A DNA stretch of 64,000 nucleotides, taken from assembly GCF_963924675.1 (NCBI RefSeq), contig NC_089225.1:86525951-86589950 (forward strand), read 5' to 3'. Shown here piece by piece: positions 23,382 through 35,452 of this stretch (position 1 is its first letter; each line of letters begins with the position of its first letter). Position numbers and translations under genes: made by a program. The notes below the pieces were generated by a model. It saw only the letters and a list, made by a program, of their open reading frames with translations. It did not search any database and was not told the DNA's origin. The DNA comes from Phocoena phocoena (taxonomy: Eukaryota; Chordata; Mammalia; Artiodactyla; Phocoenidae).

Positions 23382-23410
23382 AGAGAGAGAGAGAGAGAGA
23401 GAAAGAGATC
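23382..23410. repeat. (GA)n microsatellite grown from a SINE tail
   Basis: About twelve uninterrupted GA units directly follow the A-rich SINE tail, then 'gaaagagatc'. SINE tails commonly seed such microsatellites. Confidence 0.85.
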
Positions 23411-23858
23411 GTGAAAAAAAGTCTGCTTTGATACCCATCAAAATGGACCCAGTAGACCCAAAAAGCAAACTGAATGGAAGAAGTGTTTATTTTTTCTTAA
23501 CATCTTTCTTGGAGTATAATTGCTCTACAATGGTGCATTAGCTTCTGCTGTATAACAAAGTGAATCAGCCATATGTATACACATACCCCCATATCCCCTC
23601 CCTCTTGTGTCTCCCTACCACCTTCCCTATCCCACCCCTCTAGGTGTTCACAAAGCACCGAGCTGATCTCCCTGTGCCATGCAGGGGCTTCCCACCAACC
23701 ATCGATTCTACATTTGGTAGTGTATATATGTCCATGCCACTCTCTCACCTCGTCCCAGCCCACCCCTCCCCCTCCCCACATCCTCAAGTCCACTCTCCAC
23801 GTCTGCATCTTTATTCCTGTCCTGCTGCTAGGGAACCTTTTTTTGTTTGTTTGTTTGT

Positions 23859-26800
23859 TTAGATTCCATATATATGTGTTAGCATACAGTATTTGTTTTT
23901 TTCTTTCTGACTTACTTCACTCTGTATGACAGTCTCTAGGTCCATCCACCTCACTACAGATAACTCAATTTTGTATCTTTTTATGACTGAGTAATATTCC
24001 ATTGTATATATGTGCCACATCTTCTTTATCCATTCATCTGTCGATGGGCACGTAGGTTGATTCCATGTCCTGGCTATTGTAAATAGAGCTGCAATGAACA
24101 TTGTGGTACATGACTCTCTTTGAATTATGGTTTTCTCAGGGCATATGCCCAGTAGTAGGATTGCTGGGTCATATGGTAGTTCTATTTTTAGTTTTTTAAG
24201 GAACCTCCATACTATTCTCCATAGTGGCTGTATCAATTTACATTCCCACCAACACTGCAGGAGGATTCCCTTTTCTCCACACCCTCTCCAGCATTTATTG
24301 TTTGTAGACTTTTTGATGATCGCCATTCTGACTGGTGTGAAGTGATACCTCATTGTAGTTTTGATCTGCATTTCTCTAATGATTAGTGATGTTGAGCATC
24401 CTTTCACGTGTTTGTTGGCAATCTGTAAATCTTCTTTGGAGAAATGTCTATTTCGGTCTTCTGCCCATTTTTGGATTGGGTGGTTTGTTTTTTTGATATT
24501 GAGCTGCATGAGCTGCTTGTATATATTGGAGATTAAACCTTTGTCCGTTGCTTCATTTGCAAATATTTTCTCCCATTCTGAGGGTTGTCTTTTCATCTTG
24601 GTTATGGTTTCCTGTGCTGTGCAAGAGCTTTTCAGTTTCATTAGGTCCCATTTATTTATTTTTGTTTTTATTTCCGTTTCTCTAGAAGTGAGTCAAAAAG
24701 AATCTTGCTGTGATGTATGTCATAGAGTGTTCTGCCTATGTTTTCCTCTAAGAGTATTTAGTGTCTAACCTTACATTTAGGTCTTTAATCCACTTTGAGT
24801 TTATTTTTGTGTATGGTGTTAGGGAGTGTTCTAATTTCATTCTTCTACGTGTAGCTGTCCAGTTTTCCCAGCACCACTTATTGAAGAGGCTGCCTTTTCT
24901 CCATTGCATATTCTTGCCTCCTTTATCAAAGATAAGGTGACCAAATGTGTGTGGGTGTATCTCTGGGCTTTCTATCCTGTTCCATTGATCTATATTTCTG
25001 TTTTTGTGCCAGTACCATACTATCTTGATTACTGTAGTTTTGTAGTATAGTCTGAAGTTAAGGAGACTGATTCCTCCAGCTTCGTTTTTCTTTCTCAAGA
25101 TTGCTTTGGCTATTTGGGGGCTTTTGTGTTTCCACACAAATTGTGAAATTTTTTGTTCTACATCTGTGAAAAATGCCATTTGCCAATGGCATTTGATAGG
25201 GATTGTATTGAATCTGTACATTGCTTTGGGTGGTATAGTCATTTTCACAATGTTGATTCTTCCAATCCAAGAACATGGTATATCTCTCTATCTGTTTGTA
25301 CTATCTTTAATATCTTTGATCAGTGTCTTATAATTTTCTGCATACAGGTCTTTTGCCTCCTTTGGTAGGTTTATTCCTAGGTATTTTATTCTTTTTGTTG
25401 CAATGGTAAATGGGAGTGTTTCCTTAATTTCTCTTTCAGATTTTTCACCATTAGTGTATAGGAATGCAAGAGATTTCTGTGCATTAATTTTGTATCCTGC
25501 TACTTTACCAAATTCATTGATTAGCTCTAGTAGTTTTCTGGTAGCATCTTTAGGATTCTCTATGTATAGTATCATGTCATCGGCAAACAGTGACAGTTTT
25601 ACTTCTTCTTTTCCAATTTGGATTCCTTTTATTTCTTTTCCGTCTCTGATGGCTGTGGCTAAAACTTCCAAAACTATGTTGAATAATAGTGGTGAGAGTG
25701 AATAACCTTGTCTTGTTCCTGATCTTAGAGGAAATGATTTCAGTTTTTCACCATTGCGAATGATGTTGGCTGTGGGTTTGTCATATATGGCCTTTATTAT
25801 GTTGAGGTATGGTCCCTCTATGCCTACTTTCTGGAGGATTTTTATCAAAAATGGGTGTTGAATTTTGTAGAAAGATTTTTCTGCATCTATTGAGATGATC
25901 ATATGGCTTTTATCCTTCACTTTGTTAACACAGTTTATCACATAGATTGGTGTGCGTATATTGAAGAACTGCATTCCTGGGATAAACCCCACTTGATCAG
26001 GGTGTATGATCCTTTTAATGTGCTGTTGGATTCTGTTTGCTAGTATTTTGTTGAGGATTTTTGCATCGATGTTCATCAGTGATCCTGGCCTGAAGTTTTC
26101 TTCTCTTGTGAAATCTTTGTCTGGTTTTAGTATCAGGGTGATGGTGGCCTCATAGAATGAGTTTGGGAGTATTCCTCCCTCTGCTATATTTTGCAAGAGT
26201 TTGAGAAGGATAGGTGTTAGCTCTTCTCTAAAGGTTTGATAGAATTCTCCTGTGAAGCCACCTGGTCCTGGGCTTTTGTTTGTTGGAAGATTTTTAATCA
26301 CAGTTTCAATTTCAGGGCTTGTGCTTAGAAAAGCACAAAAGGTTGTGCTTTTCTAAGAATTTGTCCATTTCTTCCAGGTTTTCCATGTTATTAGCATATA
26401 GTTGCTTGTAGTAATCTCTCATGATCCTTTGTACTTCTGCAGTGTCAGTTGTTACTTCTCCTTTTTTATTTTTAATTCTGTTGATTTGAGTCTTCTCCCT
26501 TTTTTTCTTGATGAGTCTGGCTAATGGTGTATCAATTTTGTTTATTTTCTCAAAGAACCAGCTTTTAGTTTTATTGATCTTCGCTATCATTTCCTTCATT
26601 TCTTTTTCATTGATTTCTGATCTGATCTTTATGATTTCTTTCCCTCTGCTAACATTGGGGTCTTTTTGTTCTTCTTTCTGTACTTGCTTTAGGTGTAAGG
26701 TTAGGTTGTTTATTTGAGATGTTTCTTCTTTCTTGAGTTAGGATTGTATTGCTATAAACTTCCCTCTTAGAACTGCGTTTGCTGTGTCCAATAGGTTTCG

Positions 26801-27645
26801 GGTTGTCATGTTTTCTTTGTCATTTTTTTCTGGGTATTTTTTTATTTCCTCTTTGATTTCTTCAGTGATCTCCTGGTTATTTAGTAGTGTATTGTTTACC
26901 TCCATGTGTTTGTATTTTTTACAATTTTTTTCTTGTAATTGATATCTAGTGTTATAGCATTGTGGTTGGAAAAGATACTTGATACAATTTCAATTTTTTA
27001 AAATTTACCAAGGCTTGATTTGAGACCCAAGGTATAATCTATCTTGGAGAATGTTCCATGAGCACTTGAGAAGAAAGTGTATTCTATTGTTTGGATGGAA
27101 TGTCCTATAAATATCAATTAAGTCCATCATGTTTAATGTGTCATTTAAAGTTTGTGTTACCTTATTTATTTTCATTTTGGATGATCTGTCCATTGGTGAA
27201 AGAGGATATTAAAGTCCCCTTCTATTATTGTGTTATTGTCGATTTCCCCTATTATGGCTGTTAGCATTTGCCTTATGTATTGAGGTGCTCCTATGTTGGG
27301 TGCATAAATATTTACAATTGTTATATCTTCTTCTTGGATTGATCGCTTGATCTTTATGTAGTGTCCTTCTCTGTCTCTTGTAATAGTCTTTATTTTAAAG
27401 TCTATTTTGTCTGATATGAGAATTGTTACTCCAGCTTTCTTTTGATTTCCATTTGCATGGAATATCTTTTTCCATCCCCTCACTTTCAGTCTGTATGTGT
27501 CGCTGGGTCTGAAGTGGGTCTCTTGTAGACAGCATATATATGGGTCTTGTTTTTGTATCCATTCAGCCAGTCTATGTCTTTTGGTGGGAGCATTTAATCA
27601 ATTTACATTTAAGGTAGTTATCAATATGTATGTTCCTATTCCCAT
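23859..27645 (-). pseudogene. L1 ORF2 (endonuclease-reverse transcriptase), copy 2, broken
   Basis: The longest coding remnant of the window, a 337-codon open frame at 25288-26301, lies inside this ORF2 and covers most of the reverse-transcriptase domain. It shows '[13 protein letters not shown]'-type entry, '[10 protein letters not shown]', motif A with the first Asp kept but FDK changed to FYK ('[17 protein letters not shown]'), motif B '[16 protein letters not shown]' and the catalytic '[12 protein letters not shown]'. Other pieces are the endonuclease part (27172-27483), a linker (26312-26599) and the C-terminal part (23859-24641, 260 codons, to the natural end 'LTHIYGI'). Breaks: a stop soon after the start, a one-base loss near 27200, the hairpin at 26324-26357, and further shifts. 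The protein cannot be made whole. Confidence 0.9.
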
Positions 27646-27703
27646 TTTCTTAATTGTTTTGGGTTTGTTTTTGTAGGTCTTTTCCTTCTCTTGTGTTTCC
27701 TGC

Positions 27704-28817
27704 CTAAAGAAATTCCTTTAGCATTTGTTGTAAAGCTCGTTTGGTGGTGCTGAATTCCCTTAGCTTTTGCTTGTCTGTAAAGATTTTAATTTCTCTGTTG
27801 AATCTGAATGAGATCCTTGCCGGGTAGGGTAATCTCAGTTGCAGGTTTTTCCCTTTCATTACTTTAAATATGTTCTGCCACACCCTTCTGGCTTGCAGAG
27901 TTTCTGCTGAAGGATCAGCTGTTAACTTTATGGGGATTCCCTTGTATGTTATTTGTTGCTCCTCCCTAGCTGTTTTTAATTATTTTTCTTTGTATTTAAT
28001 TTTTGATAGCTTGATTAATATGTGTCTTGGCATGTTTCTCCTTGGATTTATCCTGTATGGGACTCTCTGTGCTTCCTGGACTTGATTGACTATTTCCTTT
28101 CCCATATTAGGGGAGTCTTCAACTATAATCTCTTCAAATATTTTCTCAGGGCTTCCCTGGTGGCGCAGTGGTTGAGAGTCCGCCTGCCGATGCAGGGGAC
28201 ATGGGTTCATGCCCCAGTCCAGGAAGACCCTACATGCTGCGGAGCGGCTGCGCCCGTGAGCCATGGCCACTGAGCCTGCACGTCCGGAGCCTGTGCTCCG
28301 CAACAGGAGAGGCCACAACAGTGAGAGGCCCGTGTACCACCCCCCCCAAAAAAATTTTTTTTCTCAGTCCCTTTCTCTTTTCTCTTCTTCTTCTGGGACC
28401 CCTGTAATTCGAATGTTGGTGCATTTAATGTTGTCCCAGAGGTCTCTGAGACTGTCCTCAATTCTTTTCATTCTTCTTTTTTTTATTCTGCTCTGCGGTA
28501 GTTATTTCCACTATTTTATCTTCTAGGTCACTTATCTGTTCTTCTGCCTTAGTTATTCTGCTATTGATTCCTTCTAGAGAATTTTTAATTTAATTTATTG
28601 TGTTGTTCATCATTGTTTGTTTGTTCTTTAGTTCTTCTAGGACGTTGTTAAACGTTTCTTGTAGTTTCTCCATTCTATTTCCAAGATTTTAGATCATCTT
28701 TACTATCAATACTCTGAATTCTTTTTCAGGTAGACTGCCCATTTCCTCTTCATTTCTTTGGTCTGGTGGGCTTTTATCTTGCTCCTTCATCTGCTGTCTA
28801 TTTCTCTGTCTTCTCAT
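27704..28817 (-). pseudogene. L1 ORF1, copy 2, broken by a stop and a SINE
   Basis: Same protein as ORF1 of copy 1. The start is taken at MRRQRN (28817). The frame meets a TAA stop at about 28691 after 'VLIVKMI', 42 codons in. A CHR SINE lies further downstream at 28149-28353. The C-terminal domain keeps the six codons (27809-27826) that copy 1 has lost. Confidence 0.85.
28149..28353 (+). mobile_element. CHR-type SINE nested in L1 copy 2 ORF1
   Basis: Plus-orientation CHR SINE with head GGGCTTCCCTGGTGGCGCAG, body end 'gaggcccgtgtaccac', an unusual run of C, then A. The flanks carry the target-site duplication 'aaatattttctcag' (28135-28148) and a near copy ending 'ttttctcag' at about 28354-28366. 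The undisturbed sequence is visible in copy 1 near 16773, confirming the insertion point. Confidence 0.95.
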
Positions 28818-29830
28818 TTTCCTTAACTTACTGTGTTTGGGGTCTCCTTTTCGCAGGCTGCATGTTCGTAGTTCCCATTGTCTTTGGTGTCTGCCTGTGG
28901 GTAAGGTTGGTTCAGTGGGTTGTGCAGGCTTCCTGGTGGAGGGGACTGGTGCCTGTGTTCTGGTGGATGAAGCTGGATCTTGTCTTTCTGGTGGGCTGGA
29001 CCACATCTGGTGGTGTGTTTTGGGGTGTCTGTGAACTTAGTATGATTTTAGGCAGCCTCTCTGCTGATGGCTAGGGTTGTGTTCCTGTCTTGCTCATTTT
29101 TTGGCACGGGGTGTCCAGCACTGGAGCTTGCTGGTCATTGAGTGGAGCTGGGTCTTAGCGTTGAGATGGAGATCTCTGGGAGAGCTCCTGCCGATTGCTA
29201 TTACGTGGGGCCTGGAGGTCTCTGGTGGACCAATGTCCTGAATTCAGCTCTCGCATCTCAGAGGCTCAGGCCTGAGAGCCGGCCAGAGCACCAAGACCCT
29301 GTCAGCCACATGGCTGGAGAATATGGGCTATGAATTGGGTGTCTGCCATTGCCCTGTTGTAGCTCTGTCTCAGCTGTCTCCAAAGGTCACCCAGGTATAT
29401 TGGGTTACTCCACCATTCCTTAGAACTTGCACATGCCAGTCTGGGATTCGTAGATGTCCTCCTGATACTCTTCATTGAAATACCTATATTCATGGTGGTG
29501 AGAGATATGCTAATAGTGTTTGCTGTCTTCAGTTCAGAGACTGGGACAGTCTGAGCCTTCATGTGGCCATGTCAGGAGCAGCTGGCCAATGATACCAAAG
29601 TGATAACCTGTCAGATTCCAACAAGTCTTTCTGCAGCCCCCAAGCAGTAGTCCCAAGCAGGCACTCCACTCAGCTGCAGCACTCTGACCGGGGAACTCGC
29701 TGGGACCCTCAAATGAGGATTTCTGCCAGCCCTAGAGCCTGACTTGCCCACCCAGGCAAGGAGCTGAGGAGAGCATCTCCCAGCCCCACCTCACCAGAGG
29801 AGCAGACACCTGGAAGCTGCCCCAATAGAA
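28818..29830 (-). other. L1 copy 2 5' UTR (internal promoter region), limit uncertain
   Basis: From 28818 to about 29316 this matches copy 1. From 29317 to about 29830 it has no counterpart in copy 1, but its composition (GC-rich, 'agcaggcactccactcagct', 'gagcatctcccagccccacc') resembles a mammalian L1 5' UTR. It could equally be unique flanking DNA. Confidence 0.5.
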
Positions 29831-29939
29831 GATGTTTTGCACCTCACTTTGGACTTTGTGTGTATGTATGATAAGCATCTTGGACTGAGCTCTTTTAAGT
29901 AATATACTGTTCCTCAAGCCCTTCTACATGTTGCAAGGT

Positions 29940-30095
29940 TACAAGATCCTTATTACAAACTATGAAGTCCAGAAGAAGAAACTGAAACCCAGAGAAGTAA
30001 AGTAACTTGCACAAGGACACACAGCTAGCAAGTAGCAGAGCCAGGATTCCAGCCCAGGGCTGCCTGACTCCAAAGGCTGTGTCTCAGTCACCATA
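29940..30095 (-). repeat. MIR SINE relic
   Basis: Clear reverse-complement MIR blocks: 'aagaaactgaaacccagaga', 'gtaacttgcacaaggacaca', 'cagctagcaagtagcagagc' and 'ctgcctgactcca'. Confidence 0.85.
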
Positions 30096-31439
30096 CAACA
30101 CACTTCTCACTAATGGAAACCCTCCTGCTATGCTTCCTCTGCCCCACTGATGTACATGGACTGTATAGAAATTCAAATTTCATCATTCTTTTTAAAACAG
30201 TTATTTGTGTTGATGGTGTGTTTATTCACATATTTCTAGGTGCACCATAATATTTGAAATAACTGTTTCCACTATTCATTTCACATTTATTCAACACATA
30301 GCTCCTGAGTCCCTAAGCCAAGCTAGGTATTGTGGCACGTGCTTTAGGAAGTCACAGTCCAGTGGAACAGATCACATTGAAATGAAAATAAGTGCTTGGT
30401 TTCCCATTGTACAGTAAGGCGTAACCAAGAGATTAGAGCTTGCTTATTGAGCTGCAATCCAAAACCACATTATTGGGCTATAATTTCCTATTTGATTGAC
30501 AAGAAAGGACTGAGCAACTGGCCCAAGGTCAAGCAGCTAGTCAGCGGTAGTTCATTTCGCTTACTTTATTGTCTCTGACATACCAGGTTTTCATGATTCA
30601 CCCTCCCTTAATAGCCTTATGTAATGTTCAAAACATATCTATGTTTTACAGACATTTTTAAAATTTAAGGCCAAAGAAGCAAAAGCATCAAAAGCTAACA
30701 TTGAGCTGGATCACATTTTTACTGCCAGCTTTAAGGACGGCAGAGAGCCTACAAGGTTTGGCTTTCCCCCAAGCATGTTTCCAGGCTATGGGAGCACTTA
30801 ATTCTGTCCTAAATGCATGCTGTGTCCTCATCTCCTCAGTAGCCCTCTATCTGGGCTAAAACTTAATTGGTTTGGGTTGGGTAATTCATAGTGCCTCATT
30901 AGGGCATCAAAACACATACTAGGCTCTCTAGTAATTTTCTCCCCTGAAAGAACATCGATTGCCTCCTTCATTGGGAAAGGAATTAGCTAAAGAACTCTTG
31001 GGTTTGTGCAAAGAGATTAAGCCCACAATGGATAATTTCAAAGTATATTGTACAATCAGATTTCTTTGAGCCCATCTGCCGATCAGTTTTCTCTTCTCTT
31101 GCTAAAACTTCCTGCACACCTACCCAACAGCAAGTTGAGTGTTAGTTACCTTGCAGAAATTATATAAACTATAAGTATTTTAGTTTGCCCTTGCCAGTCT
31201 CCCAGTTTTATTTTGTCTGAGATGAACTTTGTTAATGCACTGATAGGAAAACCACCAAAAAGTGGCTTTTCTGCTGAACTTGATTATTAATTACTCTGCT
31301 TCCCACTCGCAATAACAGGCTGGGTCAGTGCCTATCCATATCCACTCACCTCTACACATCAAAGGATGCTAACTGCAAATATCTGCAATTCTCTACTTAG
31401 GTTTTCTGGTTTCAAGAGATGGGTCTCCTATAGGACAAG
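30096..31439. other. Unique non-coding DNA
   Basis: About 1.3 kb. The stretch near 30500-30545 ('gcccaaggtcaagcagctag') may be a short MIR scrap; otherwise nothing is recognised. Confidence 0.4.
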
Positions 31440-31765
31440 CCTGAAGTGCTTGAGGGTTGATGCCCCTGGAATCAACAAATGACAGAGAGTATTTGGTGGA
31501 TACACATCCCAGTTTCCTTAACTCTCAGTTGGGATAGTTCTGAGGTATATTCTACACTGTCTTCCAGGGTTCCTAGGCAGAACAAGCTCCAGTTACCCAA
31601 AGTGATGACTAGCCTGATAATGCACGCTTTATTGGCCTCGTTCCTTCCTGTCCCACTTACTCACTCCACTACCAGTGTTTCCTAGGCTCATCTCTCAAAA
31701 ATATCATCTCTACTTGACTCCTTGTCTCAGGGTCTGCTTCTGAGGATCATACGGGAAAATACTTG
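31440..31765 (+). repeat. Old LTR-like repeat, family uncertain
   Basis: The block from 'agcctgataatgcacgcttt' through 'cttactcactccactacc' to 'ccttgtctcagggtctgctt' recalls the 3' part of an old mammalian LTR-like repeat that I cannot name securely. Assignment rests on memory of that pattern. Confidence 0.4.
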
Positions 31766-34580
31766 GGATTGTCCTGACAATATTTGACTTCCACCATCTG
31801 ACATTTAAATCTTGAAGCCATTGAGATGCTATCCTGCTGTGGTGCAGTGGAGCTTTCTCAGTTGACTCAGTGTTCATCCTACAATCCAGACATACCTGGA
31901 TCTGGGGTTGGATCTGGGGACTAATGGAGTAAATTCACCAGGAGCCTTTTTTCATTAAGGTTCAAGGAACTTCCTGGGAAATAACTTACCCTAAAAGAAG
32001 AAAGAGTTGAGCCTTACCAAGTTGGTCCAAAGACTTTAGATCAGTACTGGTGGGAGGAAGGGATGTGGGTTGAGACAGTATTGAGTAGTATGTTAATATA
32101 CCTTCTACATTCTCATAGGCAAGATATCCTTACTCCATACCCATGATCTTCTGAAGGCCCTCTAGTGGAGAATGGTGAGGGCGAGGAGAGGGAAGGCAAT
32201 GAAAAAGAGGGAGAAAAATAGACCAGAATATATGAAATGGCTGCTTTCCTTACAGTTGCTAAAGGAGGTCAAAACAGAAACTTGCTCTTCTTTTTGTTAT
32301 TGTATCCTAGTTTTATCCTCAGATCAGTGTGTCATGGGGAAATATTAGTAAAACTTCGATCAGCTTCTCATAAATATAACTTTCTTGATAGAAGCCTGGC
32401 TTGGTACAGCAAAGACATCTAATTCCTAAAAACCTACCAACTCTTCTCTCAACATCATATTCTGGGATTTTCCTACTGGAAAACAAAATAAAGCCATTCC
32501 CTTCTCTCCAGTCATACAAAATATGCATTGGGCATATTGCCACTGATAGTCTCAAGAGGGCTGACCTGCTGGCTTGCTCTCTTATCCCTTGCTTTCCTAT
32601 AAAACTGATATGACCCCTAGTATCAGCATGAACAAAATTGTGAATGGGACCTACTCATGGCTTATGGATTCTGAATCCTCCAGGAGCATCCCACAATGCC
32701 CCTGTCTGTTGGTTTTGCCCTTGAGTATCTAATTTAACTGACAAATCTGAAGAATCACATGGAAGCAGCCACCTCCCCAGCGACTTCACAGATGGGAACC
32801 CCACAGTGTGTAAGTTATTCCAGCAAGTTTGACATTAGCTTATGTTGAACATTTTCCTGACAGGTCTGCTCATTTCTTAACAGCATAAAACAACTCACTG
32901 TTATGAGGCATGAGTCTCCCTTGACTTGATAAATACCATGGCCCTATTTCTGGCTGTTTTTATGGACGTCCTAAAGGCATCTGAATATGGCATTTTACAT
33001 TTGGCAGACGCTGATCAACAACAATTTTTTCTAATGAGTCTTGGAAGCCTCAGCCTTAAATGCACAGGGTCAAATATTCCAACAAGTGAAGGATATCCAG
33101 CTCTACGGACAAGTGCACTTTTGAGGGTGAATGGAGGTAGGGAGGACATTCATATGGCCTGAGCACATGTGGGCATGTTTTGCAAAATCAACTTAGCTGC
33201 AAATTTAACCTGAAATCAAATCATGTCTTGACATTATGCCTGGCAGGCATTATATAGTTGTTAGTTTCAATCACAAGAACAATTACTTCAAGTTATGATA
33301 CAGACCACTTTTTAAATTCCTCAGGCCAGCAAAGTCTTCCTAGGATACAGCTAGCTGCAAAAAACTCAGTAGATGAAAGAAGTGCAATACTTTAAACTTT
33401 CAGCTTTTATTAACATTTTGTCAGTCAACTGGCAACAGGCACAGAGACCTGGCACTACACCAACACCATGCGCATGGTGCCGAGAGAGTGCAAATGAATG
33501 CGGAAGACACGACCCGTGGGCTCAGAAAACGTGGTCTACATAGAGAGTCAGACCTTACTGAATAAACATACCCCAAACTGAAGAGAGAACACAGAAGTCT
33601 ATGTAAAGACGAGATAATGAATGCAAAGCACTTAGTTCCGTGCCAGGGAGACCCACAGTAAACACTAAAGGTGGAGTAGCTATTATGGTTATTTTATTAG
33701 AAAGCTTAAATTCATAATTACATAAATACTGAGAGGAAACAAACTCAGGTTCGGGGGGGGAGTTCTGAGTCAGATTATAAAGGTTTGGAGATTCAGGTTG
33801 GAGCAGAGAAAACACAGGGCCCCTTCCCATCAGAAAGAGCTGATTAAGCCACAACACAGTTGCAGAAGTGAGCCGATTTTATGCAAGGGCAGCAGGTCTG
33901 GCTAATCTCAAACAAAGATTCCATCAAGGAGAAGTTAAAATAAGAGGTTGTTGAGACGGGAAGGTGGGCAATCACCTTAACGGCTAGGCAGAGGAGTTTG
34001 GATTTAATAGAGTGAGAAAATAAGGATCTTTAGGCAGGCCAGCCACATAATTTTCAGAGCCCAAAGCAAAACAAAAATGTGGGTCCCCTTGTTCAAAAGT
34101 TATTAAAAATTTCAAGACTGACAGGAGAGCCTTAAACCAAGTGTGGAGCTCTTCTGAGCCTAAGCCCTGTGTAAATACACAGGTCAAATGCCCATGAAAC
34201 CAGCCTTCTCTTTCAGAGTGCGATGGTGAGTATATTTCCCAAAGACAATGATTCTAGCATCTACTCATGCGATGCATTGAAAAGGAAAATATTTGGGGTA
34301 GAGAGATTCATAAGGTGACTCTTTACTGTTATGTGTCAAGAAACATTGCAGAAAAAAATCTGAGAGAAGTTGACAATAGAAAAGACGTAAGGCATAAACG
34401 GAGAATGAGGGTTTTAAATCACTTCAAGTTAAGCAGGAGTATTTAAAAAAGGGAAAATACAGCAATACTGAAAGAGTGCTTTTAAATGACCAACTTATTT
34501 CATTAACTGATGGCATTAATCTCTCTGTAAAATGTGCTGACTGATGTCCCAGGACACTGTATGCTAGCACTAGATGGAAA
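31766..34580. other. Unique non-coding DNA
   Basis: About 2.8 kb with no named repeat or gene. It includes a CTCF-like motif at 32154-32170 and a perfect 16 bp palindrome at 33464-33479. Confidence 0.4.
32154..32170 (-). promoter_or_regulatory. CTCF-like motif (candidate)
   Basis: 'aaggccctctagtggag' matches the core of the vertebrate CTCF site read on the minus strand (consensus around CCACTAGAGGGC). Sequence alone does not show binding. Confidence 0.35.
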
Positions 34581-34584
34581 CCCA

Positions 34585-34716
34585 AGAGGGGCAAAGGTTT
34601 TTGTCAGCTTTGTTCATTTCTGTATCCTCAGGTGCCCAGCATATAGTAGTGTCTGGCAAACAGTGCCTGGCCTGTAGTAGTCACTAAATAAAGATTAAAT
34701 GAATGAATGAATGAGC
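34585..34716 (+). repeat. L2 3' end relic with (AATG)n
   Basis: 'catttctgtatcctcaggtg', 'cagtgcctggcctgtagtag', 'tcactaaataaagattaaat' and a terminal GAATGAATGAATGA repeat form a typical plus-strand L2 3' end. Confidence 0.8.
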
Positions 34717-35197
34717 CTGTGTTGGTATACTCCTCTCTAAGAGACTGTGATTCTACTCTAAATTGAATTCCTTTATCCTTATCTAAAGTCAGTTACTTTC
34801 CCAAACCTGTTAATGCCATTTGTATTTGTTATTATAATCATGTAATCTATTCAACTATGGAAACCAGTGAAGTGTGCCTGTGAAGAGAGTTTTTATAAAA
34901 ACTTGACTGAATCATTGGAAAGACTCAATAAAGGAAGGTTATTGGGGGAAATGTTATCAATCAGATGTGGAAAACATCACAAAAGATAGGGGGAAATAAA
35001 TAAAATTCTAGAATTCTTGACTCAGATTGCTTTGCTCTAAGTTCTCACTCCACTTTCAACAGCCTAAAATTGGAAACTGTAGCCTATTATGGATGTGTTC
35101 AATGCAGGAAAGACTTTGCAGCCTTCACACAGCAGACTCAGGCTCAAAGAAAAGACCTTAGCCCTACATCAAAAGACAGATGAAAGACTGTAAGGTT

Positions 35198-35452
35198 ACT
35201 TATTGCTACCATTTATTGAGTACCTACTATGTGTCAGGCATAATAATATCTTCTCTACTCACATTATCGCTGATTTAGGTGGCAACACTGCCAGGTAGTA
35301 TCCTTAGCCCCATTTCATAGACAAAGAATCTGATGCTCATTTGCTCAGTTAGGTTGTTACTTGCCTCAAGGCTACACAGAAAGTTCCAAAGTTGGATATA
35401 AACACAGAATCTTCTGGCTCCAAATCCCAGGATCTTTCTACCATGTAACACT
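35198..35452 (-). repeat. MIR SINE, nearly complete
   Basis: Reverse-complement MIR: 'ccatttattgagtacctact', 'atgtgtcaggcataataata', 'agccccatttcatagacaaa' and 'caaatcccaggatctttcta'. Confidence 0.85.

Larger units (their letters stand above)
23493..29830 (-). mobile_element. Near full-length L1 (copy 2)
   Basis: Second minus-strand L1 of the same family as copy 1, alike by eye over long stretches. The 3' UTR runs from about 23493 to 23858, ORF2 from 23859 to 27645, ORF1 from 27704 to 28817 (split by a CHR SINE) and the 5' UTR from 28818. The 5' limit is uncertain: homology to copy 1 ends at about 29316, but GC-rich L1-like 5' UTR sequence seems to continue to about 29830. No exact target-site duplication was found. 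It lacks the 29 bp and 18 bp losses seen in copy 1 but has its own stops and frameshifts. Confidence 0.88.

Noticed and set aside
11941..29830. A tandem segmental duplication explaining the two similar L1s.
   Set aside because: The flanks, SINE insertion points and private indels differ, and unique DNA plus an old L1 lies only between them, so two separate insertions are more likely.
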